This document shows, one piece after another, positions 7,910-20,400 of a stretch of 64,000 nt of DNA. Numbering within the stretch: position 1 is the first letter of the stretch; the number at the start of each line of letters is the position of its first letter. The notes under the pieces were generated by a model. It saw only the letters and a program-made list of their open reading frames with translations. It did no database searches and was not told the origin of the DNA. The position numbers and the translations under genes were made by a program. Source of the stretch: Eutreptiella sp. 'Long Island Sound 2002' (lineage: Eukaryota > Euglenozoa > Euglenophyceae > Eutreptiales > Eutreptiaceae). Location: assembly GCA_964036045.1 (NCBI GenBank), contig OZ038382.1, positions 76,184,687 through 76,248,686 of the forward strand. Reading direction: 5' to 3'.

Positions 7910-10900
7910 TGACAAGCAAGGTGTTATGAGACAAGGTGTGTCTTCCCTCCTTGGGGACAAGCGAGCCCACAGTTAGGACCCCTGACTGGTCCAGACCCAT
8001 GGGGTTCTACCCTTCCTTACAGGGTTTACCTCACCCTTACCTGCCATAACGTATGTGTGAGTGTGCTAGTCCTAAGGTCCTGAGAGCAAGCCGCAGAAGT
8101 GGTGTCCTAATTATACCCAAGTCTGCGCCCTTGCTAAACCCGGAGGGTTGGCTTATTGATGCCACGGGGTACGCCCCGGGTCTCCCCTCCCCTATGCGCC
8201 CAATTTCTGTGCTGGTGCAAAACCTGGGGGGAATACCCAGAGTGTTAGTCCTGGTATTGTTTTCCCTACCTACCTGACTACTACTACGAGGGGTGGCCAA
8301 AAGCTATGAAGGCATGCAAAACGCCTGTTTGCTATGTGGCCAAAAACACTAACCTAACCACTGTCACAGCCCACCAGCCCAGCTAAAATTGCAGGAAAAG
8401 GGTGGGACAGTGACACGCCCCCTACAGGTCCTACACACCCTACAGTGGCACCATCCTGGTGGGCGAGCACTGGGCAACTGGCTCTAGCCCCCACTCAGGA
8501 CTACCACTCCTACACGCACACTCTACTTGGCGTTGCGGAGGTGAAGTTCTCATGGGTCCTAACGACCCTCCTGTGAAAAGGACAAGAGAACACAGCGCTC
8601 CTAAGCAGCTGTGGCCTAACAGGGGACGCCACAACGCGTTTCCCCTGCTAGGGCTTGGAGGGAAGGGGTGCTCTCGTTGCGTGCACAGCGCAGATGTCGT
8701 TGAAGTCGGACTGTCCTCGCCACTCCTGGCTGAGGCACAGTGATTTGATTTGTGATCAGCGCCCCTGTTTTGCTGGGGCAGAAAAATGGTAGCCGCCGAA
8801 GGCAGCTGCTGCGTGCACCAATCACCCTAACCTCTCCCACCTGTACAAAAGAGGCAGATGAAGGGGCGTTTGCGACTGTGGAACCAAGCCACACTCCAGG
8901 TATTATACCCTTCTCAGTGTGACCTATAATACGCTGTTCGCAAACACGCTGCAGGTGCAGCTACCCCTGTCAAGCAAGCAAGCTTTAAGAAACTCCTCGG
9001 GTTCTCTTAAAGAACGTACCGAGGAGCCTCTGGGTAACCTAAACAAGGTTTACCGTGCGCAATTCGCGTGGCCTACCCTTTAATGCATCATGTGCACGCA
9101 GGGAAGGGAGGCGTAACCACAGACTCAACCAGGAGGTGAGCTCCTCCTGGGCTAACCTACCTTACTCACCATGCATCGTGCGAATGCCGCATTGAAACGA
9201 ACACAAAACAAACCTAAGCGTTTTAAGCAACTCAACTTGAACGCTACGGCCGAACACGTACAAACGCTTACCTGTGAAGAAGGAAACAAGGGTGGATTAG
9301 GGATACAGGTGAAGCGATACAGCGTGTGGATGCCTAGATTAGGCACATGCATCGCGAGCACAGCGCATACTCTAACCCTACGTGCGCGCTGCGCGCTCCA
9401 TCCGCATCACATACCTTTCATTCCTGCTTTCGCCTGTGCAGAGCACGAGAGATGAACACCCGACCCCCCAACGAGCACAGCGTTGACAACCCTAACGTTT
9501 TGACGGAACAACCAACACGAACGCAATGCGTGAGTGTGAAGTGACACAGACATACCTGAGAGACGGGTTGTTGAACTGCTCTGTGGTGCGGGCTGATTTT
9601 GAATACTTTACTCTGAAGTTTATAAAAATTTTGATGCAACTGTGCAAAAATTTTCTTTAAAACCTTAAAAACTACGGCTCATACCTTCTTTTCCAAAAGC
9701 CGTTTTCGCTTGCGCAACCCTTTTCTTGGCGTCCGCTTCGTTTGCGCTTGTCTGCGACTTTAAGTTATGTGTAAAAATGACGATTTCCCGCGTGGTTTCG
9801 TCGATTTTCAACGATTTTACTTGCTAAATCGCAGCCCCTTCCGCAAAACCGCAGGAATCACTCCCTGCTGGTTCCATTTTCTATTTTTTTCAGCTCCTGG
9901 GGGTTTGTGTCCTCCATTGGGAGTATTGCTCCGCCCTGGCCCTTGGTCAGGACGTTTACTAAAACGCTGTTTATACGGCGATAACCGTCCGCATTAGAGC
10001 GTTCGACTGTACCCTAGTGGACAGACACATGTGCTCTGGACAGGGAGTCCTGGGTTCAATTCCCACTGCCCCCACACTCTTTCCAAAAGTTTTCGCCTCA
10101 CGCCGACGACTTTTGAGGAATGCCCCTTCGAAGGGACATCATTCACGGTACATTACACTGTTTTTCAAGGGTCCAAACAGTGTGATAGGCTTCTATGAAG
10201 TGATGAGAATGTTTTTGGTAAGTTTAATGCATTTTTTTGGGGTAATTTTGGGAATATTTGAGCCTTTTTCCTTGGTCCTACTAGCTTGATCAACTAGTAC
10301 TCCAGGGGGGAGTAAGAAAAAGTCACTGCCATGTCTTTCTTGTAGGGCTTGATCCAGGCTAAGCCCCCCTTAAAACCCTTTGTTGATGCTGAGACAAACT
10401 TAAGTGTTTTTATCACTCTTTTGTGGCCTAAAGTACACTTTCTCAAGGTAACTAGGGTTGTGACCCTAGCCCCCCCCATGAAGTTCACCCCTACCACTCA
10501 ACTGAGCGGAGGTACCTTCCTTCATGGAGGTCATACCAAAATAAATCAGGCATTCCATGCTTGTGGGCCTTGGAGGTTAAGCCTAAGTGGTCTCCCACCC
10601 CAAGACCCCTATACTCAATTGATTCTACCACTTATTGTGGTCCTACTTTGTAACTGTTTCTGAATTCAGTTGCTTGGCCAAGTCATTTTCTGTGTGGTCC
10701 TGACATCTATGCCCCTCAGTCCTAACCAGCACCATTTCACCCAAAAGAGTGCACATGAAGTGCCTATTACAACCTCTGAGGCTAGAGTCTGACCAATTTT
10801 CATATAAAACCTTTTGCATTATTCATTTGTGATTGAATCTATGTTCATATACCTGCTTTGTCTATCTGCAGCCCTTCTGTGTTACACTGGATTCCAAAAC

Positions 10901-11035
10901 CAATCATTGATTTCATTGATTCGATCCATATTCAGTCCTTGCTCTACTTGCTGCTTTGGTTTGGGGTTTTCCACTACAAAACCAACTTGCAGGAATACAT
11001 CAAAAGACCTAGGGCATAATTCAAGGACATCTTTC
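7910..11035 (+). repeat. 3' LTR of chromovirus A (complete, ~3.1 kb)
   Basis: Starts TGACAAGCAAGG immediately after the polypurine tract and ends at 'catctttc' 11,028-11,035, matching the 5' LTR end at 648. The last ~650 bp equal window positions 1-648. The whole LTR aligns with the reverse-strand LTR at 58,637-61,654; about 8,045-8,400 differs from the other copies (a replaced or diverged block). Candidate TATA elements are near 9,619 and 10,812. No protein-coding ORF in it is credible. Confidence 0.85.
10008..10072 (+). other. tRNA-like (pol III box A/B) module inside the LTR
   Basis: TACCCTAGTGG (10,010-10,020) resembles a box A/D-arm and GGGTTCAATTCCC (10,052-10,064) matches a T-arm/box B, followed by TGCCCCCA like an acceptor end. 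No matching 5' acceptor strand was found and the anticodon arm is unclear, so this is tRNA-derived rather than a working tRNA gene. It recurs in the LTRs at 39,770-39,840 (plus) and 59,585-59,650 (minus). Confidence 0.35.
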
Positions 11036-11916
11036 TCACAGGATCCACACATCTGTGGCGTCACGTACCTTCCCCTAGCCTTGGTAGCTGCCTTACCTGC
11101 ACTAATTGGCCAGCGCCGTTCCCCAGGTCCCTTCTGACCTGTTTTTAAGGTCAGGAACAAGGTTCACGCCCACTTACAACGTGGGTTGGGTCTGTATAAT
11201 TCTCTTGAACCCATTTGGGTTCAAAATTCGAGTTCCCTTAACCGCACCCACGCAACTAAGAAGCAAACGACGCAAACGCACTGTAGCTGTGGTGTCTTTG
11301 TAGCCTGTATCAGCCATTACTCTCAAGGTTAGACAAACGAAAAGGGTTCGGTCCGGTCAAACCAGTCAAATAAGACGAAATGGGGTAGATCTGAAAAATA
11401 CTCTTGAACCTAAAAAATAGCGTGTTGTAACAACACCTGCCGTAACATAAAAACCAGTACCTGTACCTGCAATCTGTCCCACCTGGTGAAACCAGATGGA
11501 AAGTATGCAATTGGATCCGGTCAAGATCAGGTCAAATGAAACGAAATAGGGTGCCCTTTGGCTCCAAAAAATCAACAAACACCCCAATAGCGCCAAAGAG
11601 AAAGTCACAGGGCTAGACACGGGCGTATCAGGTAGGAGGTCAGTAGGAGGTCAAACAGAATTCACCGCGCAGAGAAGGGAACAGAATGCAATGGAGTCTG
11701 GCCTTTCAATACTATATCTGGGTCCGGGAACCGGTGTCAAGGGTAAAATTTGCCAAGCAAACAGCAGTCTGCTGACCCCCCGCCGTAGAAGAAAATCGCG
11801 GAGCCTGCAATGTGTGGGTTCAGATCTCAGTCTTGGACCGGCGATGCGCTCTGCCACTACACACGCCATCATCTCACTGCCCAAACCACTTCATAAAGCA
11901 AGCACTAGAAAAACTT
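11036..11916. other. No gene recognised; short diverged direct repeat
   Basis: Between the 3' LTR and the SET gene. The only structure seen is a motif repeated about 167 bp apart (near 11,352 and 11,519), each with GGTCAA followed by GACGAAAT/AACGAAAT and a GGG run. It may hold the 3' untranslated region and terminator of the minus-strand gene group; no poly(A) signal could be assigned. Confidence 0.4.
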
Positions 11917-14465
11917 CTAGCGCTTCCAATTAGGGTTACCGGAACCCTCGCGCGAGACCCCCCACTGATCCTCCAACCCAATGGCGGTCTCTTCGGGGAG
12001 ATAGACCACCCATGCAACTTGGGTGGTTCCCCTCTTTTCGGTTTCCCGCTCCACCTGCCGAAAGGTCCTACCCCCTGCAAGCCGCTTCTGATTGACGTCC
12101 GAGACCCAGAAGGTTTCAAAACTGCTGAGTCGGCCCTTGGAGTCGGGCCGACAGAAGGTGAAAGGGGCGGTGCACTGGTCCGAGTCGACCAGAGCGAGGG
12201 GGAGATAGGGGACGGCCTTTTCTGGTGGCAGAAGACAATGCGTCGGATTGCCCTTGCTGAGCATCTCCTCCACCTCAGCCTTCGCCTTCTGAACGGGGAC
12301 AGACCTCTTCATCTGCCATTTCCCCCCCCAAACAACAAACTTGGACAGAGTTGTCCAACCAAAACTTGGATCCCGAACGTCAAACTGCTGCCTCAAACCT
12401 GCTCCCTGCACCGGCAATGACCCCCTACGAATGAACTCTTTAAAAAAATTTGCCGTTGCAAACGTGCAACGGTACGGACCCCCATCGACACGAGCCCTCT
12501 GTGCCTTGGGCTTGTCAGGCTCAACGCCGCAGGGGGGGCTGACGTTCAAGCTCTTTCCCCAATGCTCGATCCGCGACTGCAGAATAGGCATCTTAGCCTG
12601 CGCCCTGTCCACCACCACCTGACAAATCCGCCTGGTCCTCGGCGAATCCAAGCCTCCAGCTTCCCAGACCAGCAGAAACCAGCTGGACTTGCCCCTCAAA
12701 TTCTTGCTGCACTCGGCAATGACCGAGATGCATTGGCCCATCCCTCCCCCAGTCCCTGAACCGCCGTCGACGAGCTTAATGGCATGACCATTAACCCTGC
12801 AAATGACATGCCCATACACCCTGTCCTTCACCCTCTCGTACACGGACTTGTCCTGGGTCTTGATGGTTTTTTTGCCAGGCGGACCTACCAGGTGCTCCGC
12901 CAGCCACTCAGCCCAATCTAGCGTCGCCCCCCACCGGCTGTCGACACCCATAGCCCTCTCTGCCCGGACAAAAAATGTCTTCTGGCGGATACCACGCGTT
13001 GCAGCTTGGTATTCCGCATCATACCCCCTGAGGTCGATTCCGACCTGCAGCCACTGACGCGTCTGGCCGTACACGTCTTTCCTATTCTGCACCGAAATCA
13101 CCTCCCACTTACCACCCACAAACACCGTTTCTACGACACCCCCAGGAGCAGCCCCCTCGAACTCGGAACAAAACCAGGCAGGGTAAACGCCTGCAAGTCG
13201 CGACCCAGCCGTGATGAAGTTGCCCCCAAAGAATTCTGGTCACCCCAGACCGTGGTCAACGGCGTGACGAACCTCCCCTTCCGCCAGTTCCTCTTGAAAC
13301 AACAGGTCTTGCTTTCAACCTGTGTCAAGTGCGGCATCCCCATCTCGGACCGCAGCAGACGCACCCTGTCCCCCTTCCTGACAATAAACTTCCCCCCATC
13401 AACATGGGTCACGGTGGCCTGGCTGGGGTAGGTCACCTTCGAAGAAAAATACTGGCGAGCCACCAGGGACCCGTCATCAGCATACAGTTGCCCTGCAGGC
13501 AGGGCAGAGGCGCTGGAAAGAATGTTCTGGGTGGTTAGAACTGGCTGGTTGGAACCTTCTGCAGCAGGTTCATCAGGGTCAGCAGCATCAGCAGGTGGAG
13601 GCGAAGGGGGCAACGGGTAATCTGCGCCATAGAACATGGCCAGCTCGGTACCCGCCTTCTCCTCCCGCCGGGTATAAACCCTGGGGGTACCGTCGTCCAG
13701 GTGGATGATCACATCGCAATCCTCCAGGCGAGGGCGAGCGTTGATACGGCTAAGAATATTCCCCCTTTTACCCCCGTCCACCCAAACCCCCCTCCTAGTC
13801 TTTGAATCTGCCCCCCGCCCTTGATGCACAAAACCTTATCACCCCTACCCGTCAGGCAATCCGGTGCCGTCCCTTCAATCCTTTCCCCCTTGTACTCCCC
13901 CAGGCAGGTGCCCGCCTCAATATCCACCTTCGTTTTCACCCCCCGGCCTTCCCCAATCGTGGACTCCACGATCTGGAGGTGCTTCCCCATAACAAAATGC
14001 GGCCGCTCCACCACCGCCGGTTGCCCCCCCTCCTCCCCCGCCCCCGTGTCCCTCACTCGGCGTTTCCTTGTGCTTCGGCTCCTCGTTGTGACCCCCTCCG
14101 GTTGCTTAGCAATCCCCCCGCCCCCCGCTTCTGCCCCCTTCCGCCCACCCTCCGCCTCCGCAGTCTCGGTGTCCTTCTCCTTCCCCTTCTCCTCCTCCGT
14201 TTTCTTTGCCTCCTCCTCCTCCTGCTCCTCCATCAACACGTCGGTCGGGGTTGGGTTGACCACCGGCGACTGGGGCTGGGGGCTGGGCGAGCCTTCTCCA
14301 AGAAGCTGGCGTTCAGGGCTTGGGCTGGGGCCTCGCTCCTTCTCATGGGCCCACTTCTCCGCGGTCTCCTCTCCCCTTCCCCTCTTGCCGAGAACTGAAT
14401 ACAAACAGCAAGGATCAGAGTTAAATTCTCAAGAAGCACAGCAGCAGAAGAAAACACTTACGCAT
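11917..14465 (-). CDS. SET-domain protein with unknown C-terminal region (two apparent frameshifts)
   Basis: Proposed start ATG at 14,465, one extra base, then a 67-bp GT-AG intron (14,461-14,395; donor gtaagt, acceptor attcag) and a long exon. The N-terminal ~130 residues are charged and disordered with an NLS-like TRSRSTRKRR. A SET-like N-terminal half (ESTIGEGRGVKTKVDIEAG, then LGEYKGERI) is followed, in another frame, by its C-terminal half (GNILSRINARPRL, then AGTELAMFYGADY). The switch falls at a G run (13,787-13,792). A second switch lies between ~13,175 and 13,225, after which a 402-codon frame runs to 11,917. The usual NHSC motif is not seen: RINARPRL stands in its place, so methyltransferase activity is doubtful. 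Past SET, RKGDRVRLLRSE is faintly BAH-like; the rest is unrecognised. Both frame breaks look like missing Gs, so either sequencing error or decay is possible. Confidence 0.6.
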
Positions 14466-14496
14466 GCAATTACATACCAAGGGCTCTCACATCCCC

Positions 14497-17400
14497 TCAG
14501 TGCAGGTCCCAGGACACCCTCCTCTTCTTCTCCCGCTGCGGCGTCTCCCTGTGCCCCACCGTCCTCCACCAATCCTCCCCCTCATCCGACTCCCACGCGG
14601 CCAGCAGCTCGGCCGCCAGGTCCTTCGTCGTCTCCGACCTTGGACTTGCAGGACCTATAGGTGCAGGCATATGGTTCCGTTTATGAGGCTCTTTGTGAAT
14701 CAGTAATTAGGGGGTAGCCTATCGAGGTTGATCATCAGTGGTGTTGTGAAATCAGTGGCAAACCTGCTTCTGCTGTTGACCAGGATCGCGGGGGTGGTAA
14801 TCGGTGGTGACTGTGGGACTCGTCAGATGGCGGGTGTGAGAGGGGCTAAGATGGGTCGGGGTGTGTTGATTGGGCAATGGCCTGTGCCGCCCGAGGGGTG
14901 AAGCACCTGCAGCGGCTTTCTTCTCCGCCTCCAGCTTGGCTGCCTCGTCTGCAGCGGCTTTCTTCTCGGCCTCCAGCTTGGTTGCCTTGTCTGCAGCGGC
15001 TTTCTTCTTGGCCTCCAACTTGGCTGCCTTGTCTGCAGCGGCTTTCTTCTCGGCCTCCAAGTTGGCTACCTTGTCTGCAGCACGAGGAACAGATGGATGG
15101 GGCAGGGGGTTGCATGGGTGATGGCACAGCAAGCAGAGGAGGAGGGCGGACGGGGGTCGGGGAGTATACGACGCAGAGGGTAAACCAATAGTCAGGGGGT
15201 AGCCTATCAAGTTTGTGCATCAGAGGCCCTTGGTAAATCAATAGTCAGGGGGTAGCCTATCAAGTTCGTGCATCAGAGGCCCCCGGTAAATCAATAGTCA
15301 AGGGGTAGCCTATCAAGTTCGTGCATCAGAGGCCCCCAATAAATCAATAGTTACGGGCAGGCCTATCAAGTTCGTGCATCAGAGGCCCTGGGTAAGTAAA
15401 TAGTCAGGGGGTAGCCTATCAAGTTCGTGCATCAGAGGCCCCTGGCAAATCAATAGTCAGGGGGTAGCCTATCAAATTCGTGCATCAGAGGCCGCTGGCA
15501 AATCAATAGTCAGGGGGTAGCCTATCAAGTTCGTGCATCAGAGGCCCCCGGTAAGTCAATAGTCAGGGGGTAGGCTATCAAGTTCGTGCATCAGAGGCTG
15601 CTGGCAAATCAATAGTCAGGGGGTAGCCTATCAAGTTCGTGCATCAGAGGCCCCCGGTAAGTCAATAGTCAGGGGGTAGGCTATCAAGTTCGTGCATCAG
15701 AAGTGCCTTTGGAACTGTTGATGTGTCGACCAGGATCGCAGTGGTGGTAATGGGTGGTCACTGTGGGACTCGTCAGATGGCGGGTGCGAGAGGGGCTAAG
15801 ATGGGTCGGGGTGTGTTGATTGGGCAATGGCCTGTGCCGCCGGAGGGGTGAAGCACCTGCAGCGGCTTGCTTCTCCGCCTCCAGCTTGGCTGCCTCGTCT
15901 GCAGCGGCTCTCTTCTCGGCCTCCAGCTTGGCTGCCTTGTCTGCAGCGGCTTTCTTCTCGGCCTCCAACTTGGCTGCCTTGTCTGCAGCGGCTTTCTTCT
16001 CGGCCTCCAACTGGCTGCCTTATCTGCAGCGGCTTTATTCTCGGCCTCCAGCTTGGCTGCCTTGTCTGCAGCACGAGGAACAGATGGATGGGGCAGGGGG
16101 TTGCATGGGTGATGGCACAGCAAGCGGAGGAGGAGGGCGGACGGGGGTCGGGGAGTATACGACGCAGAGGGTAAACCAATAGTCAGGGGGTAGCCTATCA
16201 AGTTCGTGCATCAGAGGCCCTTGGTAAATCAATAGTCAGGGGATAGCCTATCAAGTTTCTGCATCAGAGGCCCCCGGTAAATCAATAGTCAGGGGGTAGC
16301 CTATCAAGTTCGTGATTCAGAGGCCCTGGGTAAACCAATAGTCAGGGGGGAGCCTATCAAGTTCGTGCATCAGAGGCTTCCGGTAAATCAATAGTTACGG
16401 GCAGGCCTATCAAGTTCGTGCATCAGAGGCCCTGGGTAAACCAATAGTCAGGGGGTAGCCTATCAAATTCGTGCATCAGAGGCCCCTGGCAAATCAATAG
16501 TCAGGGGGTAGCCTATCAAATTCGTGCATCAGAGGCCGCTGGCAAATCAATAGTCAGGGGGTAGCCTATCAAGTTCGTGCATCAGAGGCTGCTGGCAAAT
16601 CAATAGTCAGGGGGTAGCCTATCAAGTTCGTGCATCAGAGGCCCCCGGTAAATCAATAGTCAGGGGGTAGCCTATCAAGTTCGTGCATCAGAAGTGCCTT
16701 TGGAACTGTTGATGTGTTGACCAGGATCGTGGTGGTGGTAATGGGTGGTGACTGTGGGATTCGTCAGATGGCGGTTGCGAGAGGGGCTAAGATGGGTCGG
16801 GGTGTGTTGATTGGGCAATGGCCTGTGCCGCCCGAGGGGTGAAGCACCTGCAGCGGCTTTCTTCTCCGCCTCCAGCTTGGCTGCCTCGTTTGCAGCGGCT
16901 CTCTTCTCGGCCTCCAGCTTGGCTGCCTTGTCTGCAGCGGCTTTCTTCTCGGCCTCCAACTTGGCTGCCTTGGCTGCAGCGGCTTTCTTCTCGGCCTCCA
17001 ACTGGCTGCCTTGTCTGCAGCGGCTTTATTCTCGGCCTTCAGCTTGGCTGCCTTGTCTGCAGCACGAGGAACAGATGGATGGGGCAGGGGGTTGCATGGG
17101 TGATGGCACAGCAAGCGGAGGAGGAGGGCGGACGGGGGTCGGGGAGTATACGACGCAGAGGGTAAACCAATAGTCAGGGGGTAGCCTATCAAGTTCGTGC
17201 ATCAGAGGCCCTTGGTAAATCAATAGTCAGGGGATAGCCTATCAAGTTTCTGCATCAGAGGCCCCCGGTAAATCAATAGTCAGGGGGTAGCCTATCAAGT
17301 TCGTGATTCAGAGGCCCTGGGTAAACCAATAGTCAGGGGGGAGCCTATCAAGTTCGTGCATCAGAGGCCCCCGGTAAATCAATAGTTACGGGCAGGCCTA

Positions 17401-20400
17401 TCAAGTTCGTGCATCAGAGGCCCTGGGTAAACCAATAGTCAGGGGGTAGCCTATCAAATTCGTGCATCAGAGGCCCCTGGCAAATCAATAGTCAGGGGGT
17501 AGCCTATCAAATTCGTGCATCAGAGGCCGCTGGCAAATCAATAGTCAGGGGGTAGCCTATCAAGTTCGTGCATCAGAGGCTGCTGGCAAATCAATAGTCA
17601 GGGGGTAGCCTATCAAGTTCGTGCATCAGAGGCCCCCGGTAAATCAATAGTCAGGGGGTAGCCTATCAAGTTCGTGCATCAGAAGTGCCTTTGGAACTGT
17701 TGATGTGTTGACCAGGATCGTGGTGGTGGTAATGGGTGGTGACTGTGGGATTCGTCAGATGGCGGTTGCGAGAGGGGCTAAGATGGGTCGGGGTGTGTTG
17801 ATTGGGCAATGGCCTGTGCCGCCCGAGGGGTGAAGCACCTGCAGCGGCTTTCTTCTCCGCCTCCAGCTTGGCTGCCTCGTTTGCAGCGGCTTTCTTCTCG
17901 GCCTCCAGCTTGGCTGCCTTGTCTGCAGCGGCTTTCTTCTCGGCCTCCAACGTGGCTGCCTTGTCTGCAGCGGCTTTCTTCTCGGCCTCCAGCTTGGCTG
18001 CCTTGTCTGCAGCACGGGGAACAGATGGATGGGGCAGGGTGTTGCATGGATGATGGCACAGCAAGCGGAGGAGGAGGGCGGACGGGGGTCGGGGAGTATA
18101 CGACGCAGAGGGTAAACCAATAGTCAGCGGGTAGCCTATCAAGTTCGTGCATCAGAGGCCCTTGGTAAATCAATAGTCAGGGGGTAGCCTATCAAGTTCG
18201 TGCGTCAGAGGCCCTGGGTAAACCAATAGTAAGGGGGTAGCCTATCAAGTTCGTGCATCAGAGGCCCTCGGTAAACCAATAGTCAGGGGCTAGCCTATCA
18301 AATTGGTGCATCAGAGGATGCTGGCAAATCAATAGTCAGGGGGTAGCCTATGAAGTTCGTGCATCAGAGGCCACTGGCAAATCAATAGTCAGGGGGTAGC
18401 CTGTCAAGTTCGTGCATCAGAGGCCCCCGGTAAATCAATAGTCAGGGGGTAGCCTATCAAGTTCGTGTATCAGAAGTGCCTTTGGAACTGTTGATGTGTT
18501 GACCAGGATCTTGGTGGTGGTAATGGTTGGTGACTGTGGGACTCGTCAGATGGCGGGTGCGAGAGGAGCTAAGATGGGTCGAGGTGTGTTGATTGGGCAA
18601 TGGCCTGTGCCGCCCGAGGGGTGAAGCACCTGCAGCGGCTTTCTTCTCCGCCTCCAGCTTGGCTGCCTCGTTTGCAGCGGCTTTCTTCTCGGCCTCCAGC
18701 TTGGCTGCCTTGTCTGCAGCGGCTTTCTTCACGGCCTCCAACTTGGCTGCCTTGTCTGCAGCGGCTTTCTTCTCGGCCTCCAGCTTGGCTGCCTTGTCTG
18801 CAGCACGAGGAACAGATGGATGGGGCAGGGTGTTGCATGGATGATGGCACAGCAAGCGGAGGAGGAGGGCGGACGGGGGTCGGGGAGTATACGACGCAGA
18901 GGGTAAACCAATAGTCAGGGGGTAGCCTATCAAGTTCGTGCATCAGAGGCCCTTGGTAAATCAATAGTCAGGGGGTAGCCTATCAAGTTCGTGCGTCAGA
19001 GGCCCTGGGTAAACCAATAGTAAGGGGGTAGCCTATCAAGTTCGTGCATCAGAGGCCCTCGGTAAACCAATAGTCAGGGGCTAGCCTATCAAATTGGTGC
19101 ATCAGAGGATGCTGGCAAATCAATAGTCAGGGGGTAGCCTATGAAGTTCGTGCATCAGAGGCCACTGGCAAATCAATAGTCAGGGGGTAGCCTGTCAAGT
19201 TCGTGCATCAGAGGCCCCCGGTAAATCAATAGTCAGGGGGTAGCCTATCAAGTTCGTGTATCAGAAGTGCCTTTGGAACTGTTGATGTGTTGACCAGGAT
19301 CTTGGTGGTGGTAATGGTTGGTGACTGTGGGACTCGTCAGATGGCGGGTGCGAGAGGAGCTAAGATGGGTCGAGGTGTGTTGATTGGGCAATGGCCTGTG
19401 CCGCCCGAGGGGTGAAGCACCTGCAGCGGCTTTCTTCTCCGCCTCCAGCTTGGCTGCCTCGTTTGCAGCGGCTTTCTTCTTCGCCTCCAGCTTGGCTGCC
19501 TTGTCTGCAGCGGCTTTCTTCTCGGCCTCCATTTTTGCTGCCTTGTCTGCAGCACGAGGAACAGATGGATGGGGCAGGGGGTTGCATGGGGGATGGCACA
19601 TCAAGCGGAGGAGGAGGGCGGACGGGGGTCGGGGAGTATACGACGCAGAGGGTAAACCAATAGTCAGGGGGTAGCCTATCTAGTTCGTGCATCAGAGGCC
19701 CTTGGTAAATCAATAGTCAGGGGGTAGCCTATCAAGTTGGTGCATCAGAGGCCCCCGATAAATCAATAGTCAGCGGGTAGCCTATCAAGTTCGTGCATCA
19801 GAGGCCCTGGGTAAACCAATAGTCAGGGGGTGGCCTATCAAGTTCGTGCATCAGAGGCCCCCGGTAAATCAATAGTTACGGGCAGGCCTATCAAGTTCGT
19901 GCATCAGAGGCCTCTGGCAAATCAATAGTCAGGGGTTAGGCTATCAAATTCGTGCATCAGAGGCCGCTGGCAAATCAATAGTCAGGGGGTAGCCTATCAG
20001 GTTCGTGCATCAGAGGCCCCCGGTAAATCAATGGACAGAGGGTAGCCTATCAAGTTCGTGCATCAGAGGCCCCCGGTAAATCAATAGTCAGTGGGTAGCC
20101 TATCAAGTTGGTGCATCAGAGGCCTTGGGTAAACCAATAATCAGGGCCTCTGATGCACGAACTTCATAGGCTACCCCCTGACTATTGACTTGCCAGCGGC
20201 CTCTGATGCACGAACTTGATAGGCTACCCCCTGACTATTGATTTGCCAGGGGCCTCTGATGCACGAACTTGATAGGCTACCCCTTCACTATCGATTTACC
20301 GGGGGCCTCTGATGCACGAACTTGATAGGCCACCCCCTGACTATTGACACACCGCACACGCAACACAACACACCGAAGGGGCACACCGGTGAACAGGAGC

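Noticed and set aside
13131-13829. An intron joining the two halves of the SET domain
   Set aside because: No GT-AG pair at a suitable place was found between the halves, and the switch lies exactly at a G run, so a 1-base frameshift is simpler.
14846-19713. Frames reading the exon array in other registers, for example FFSASSLAALSAA on the plus strand
   Set aside because: Mirror or shifted readings of the Lys/Ala/Glu repeat; splice signals, polypyrimidine tracts and frame agreement all favour the minus-strand reading.
15182-20140. Regular 53-bp repeats as a possible CRISPR array
   Set aside because: Units are directly adjacent with no unique spacers, the context is eukaryotic, and blocks alternate with exons.
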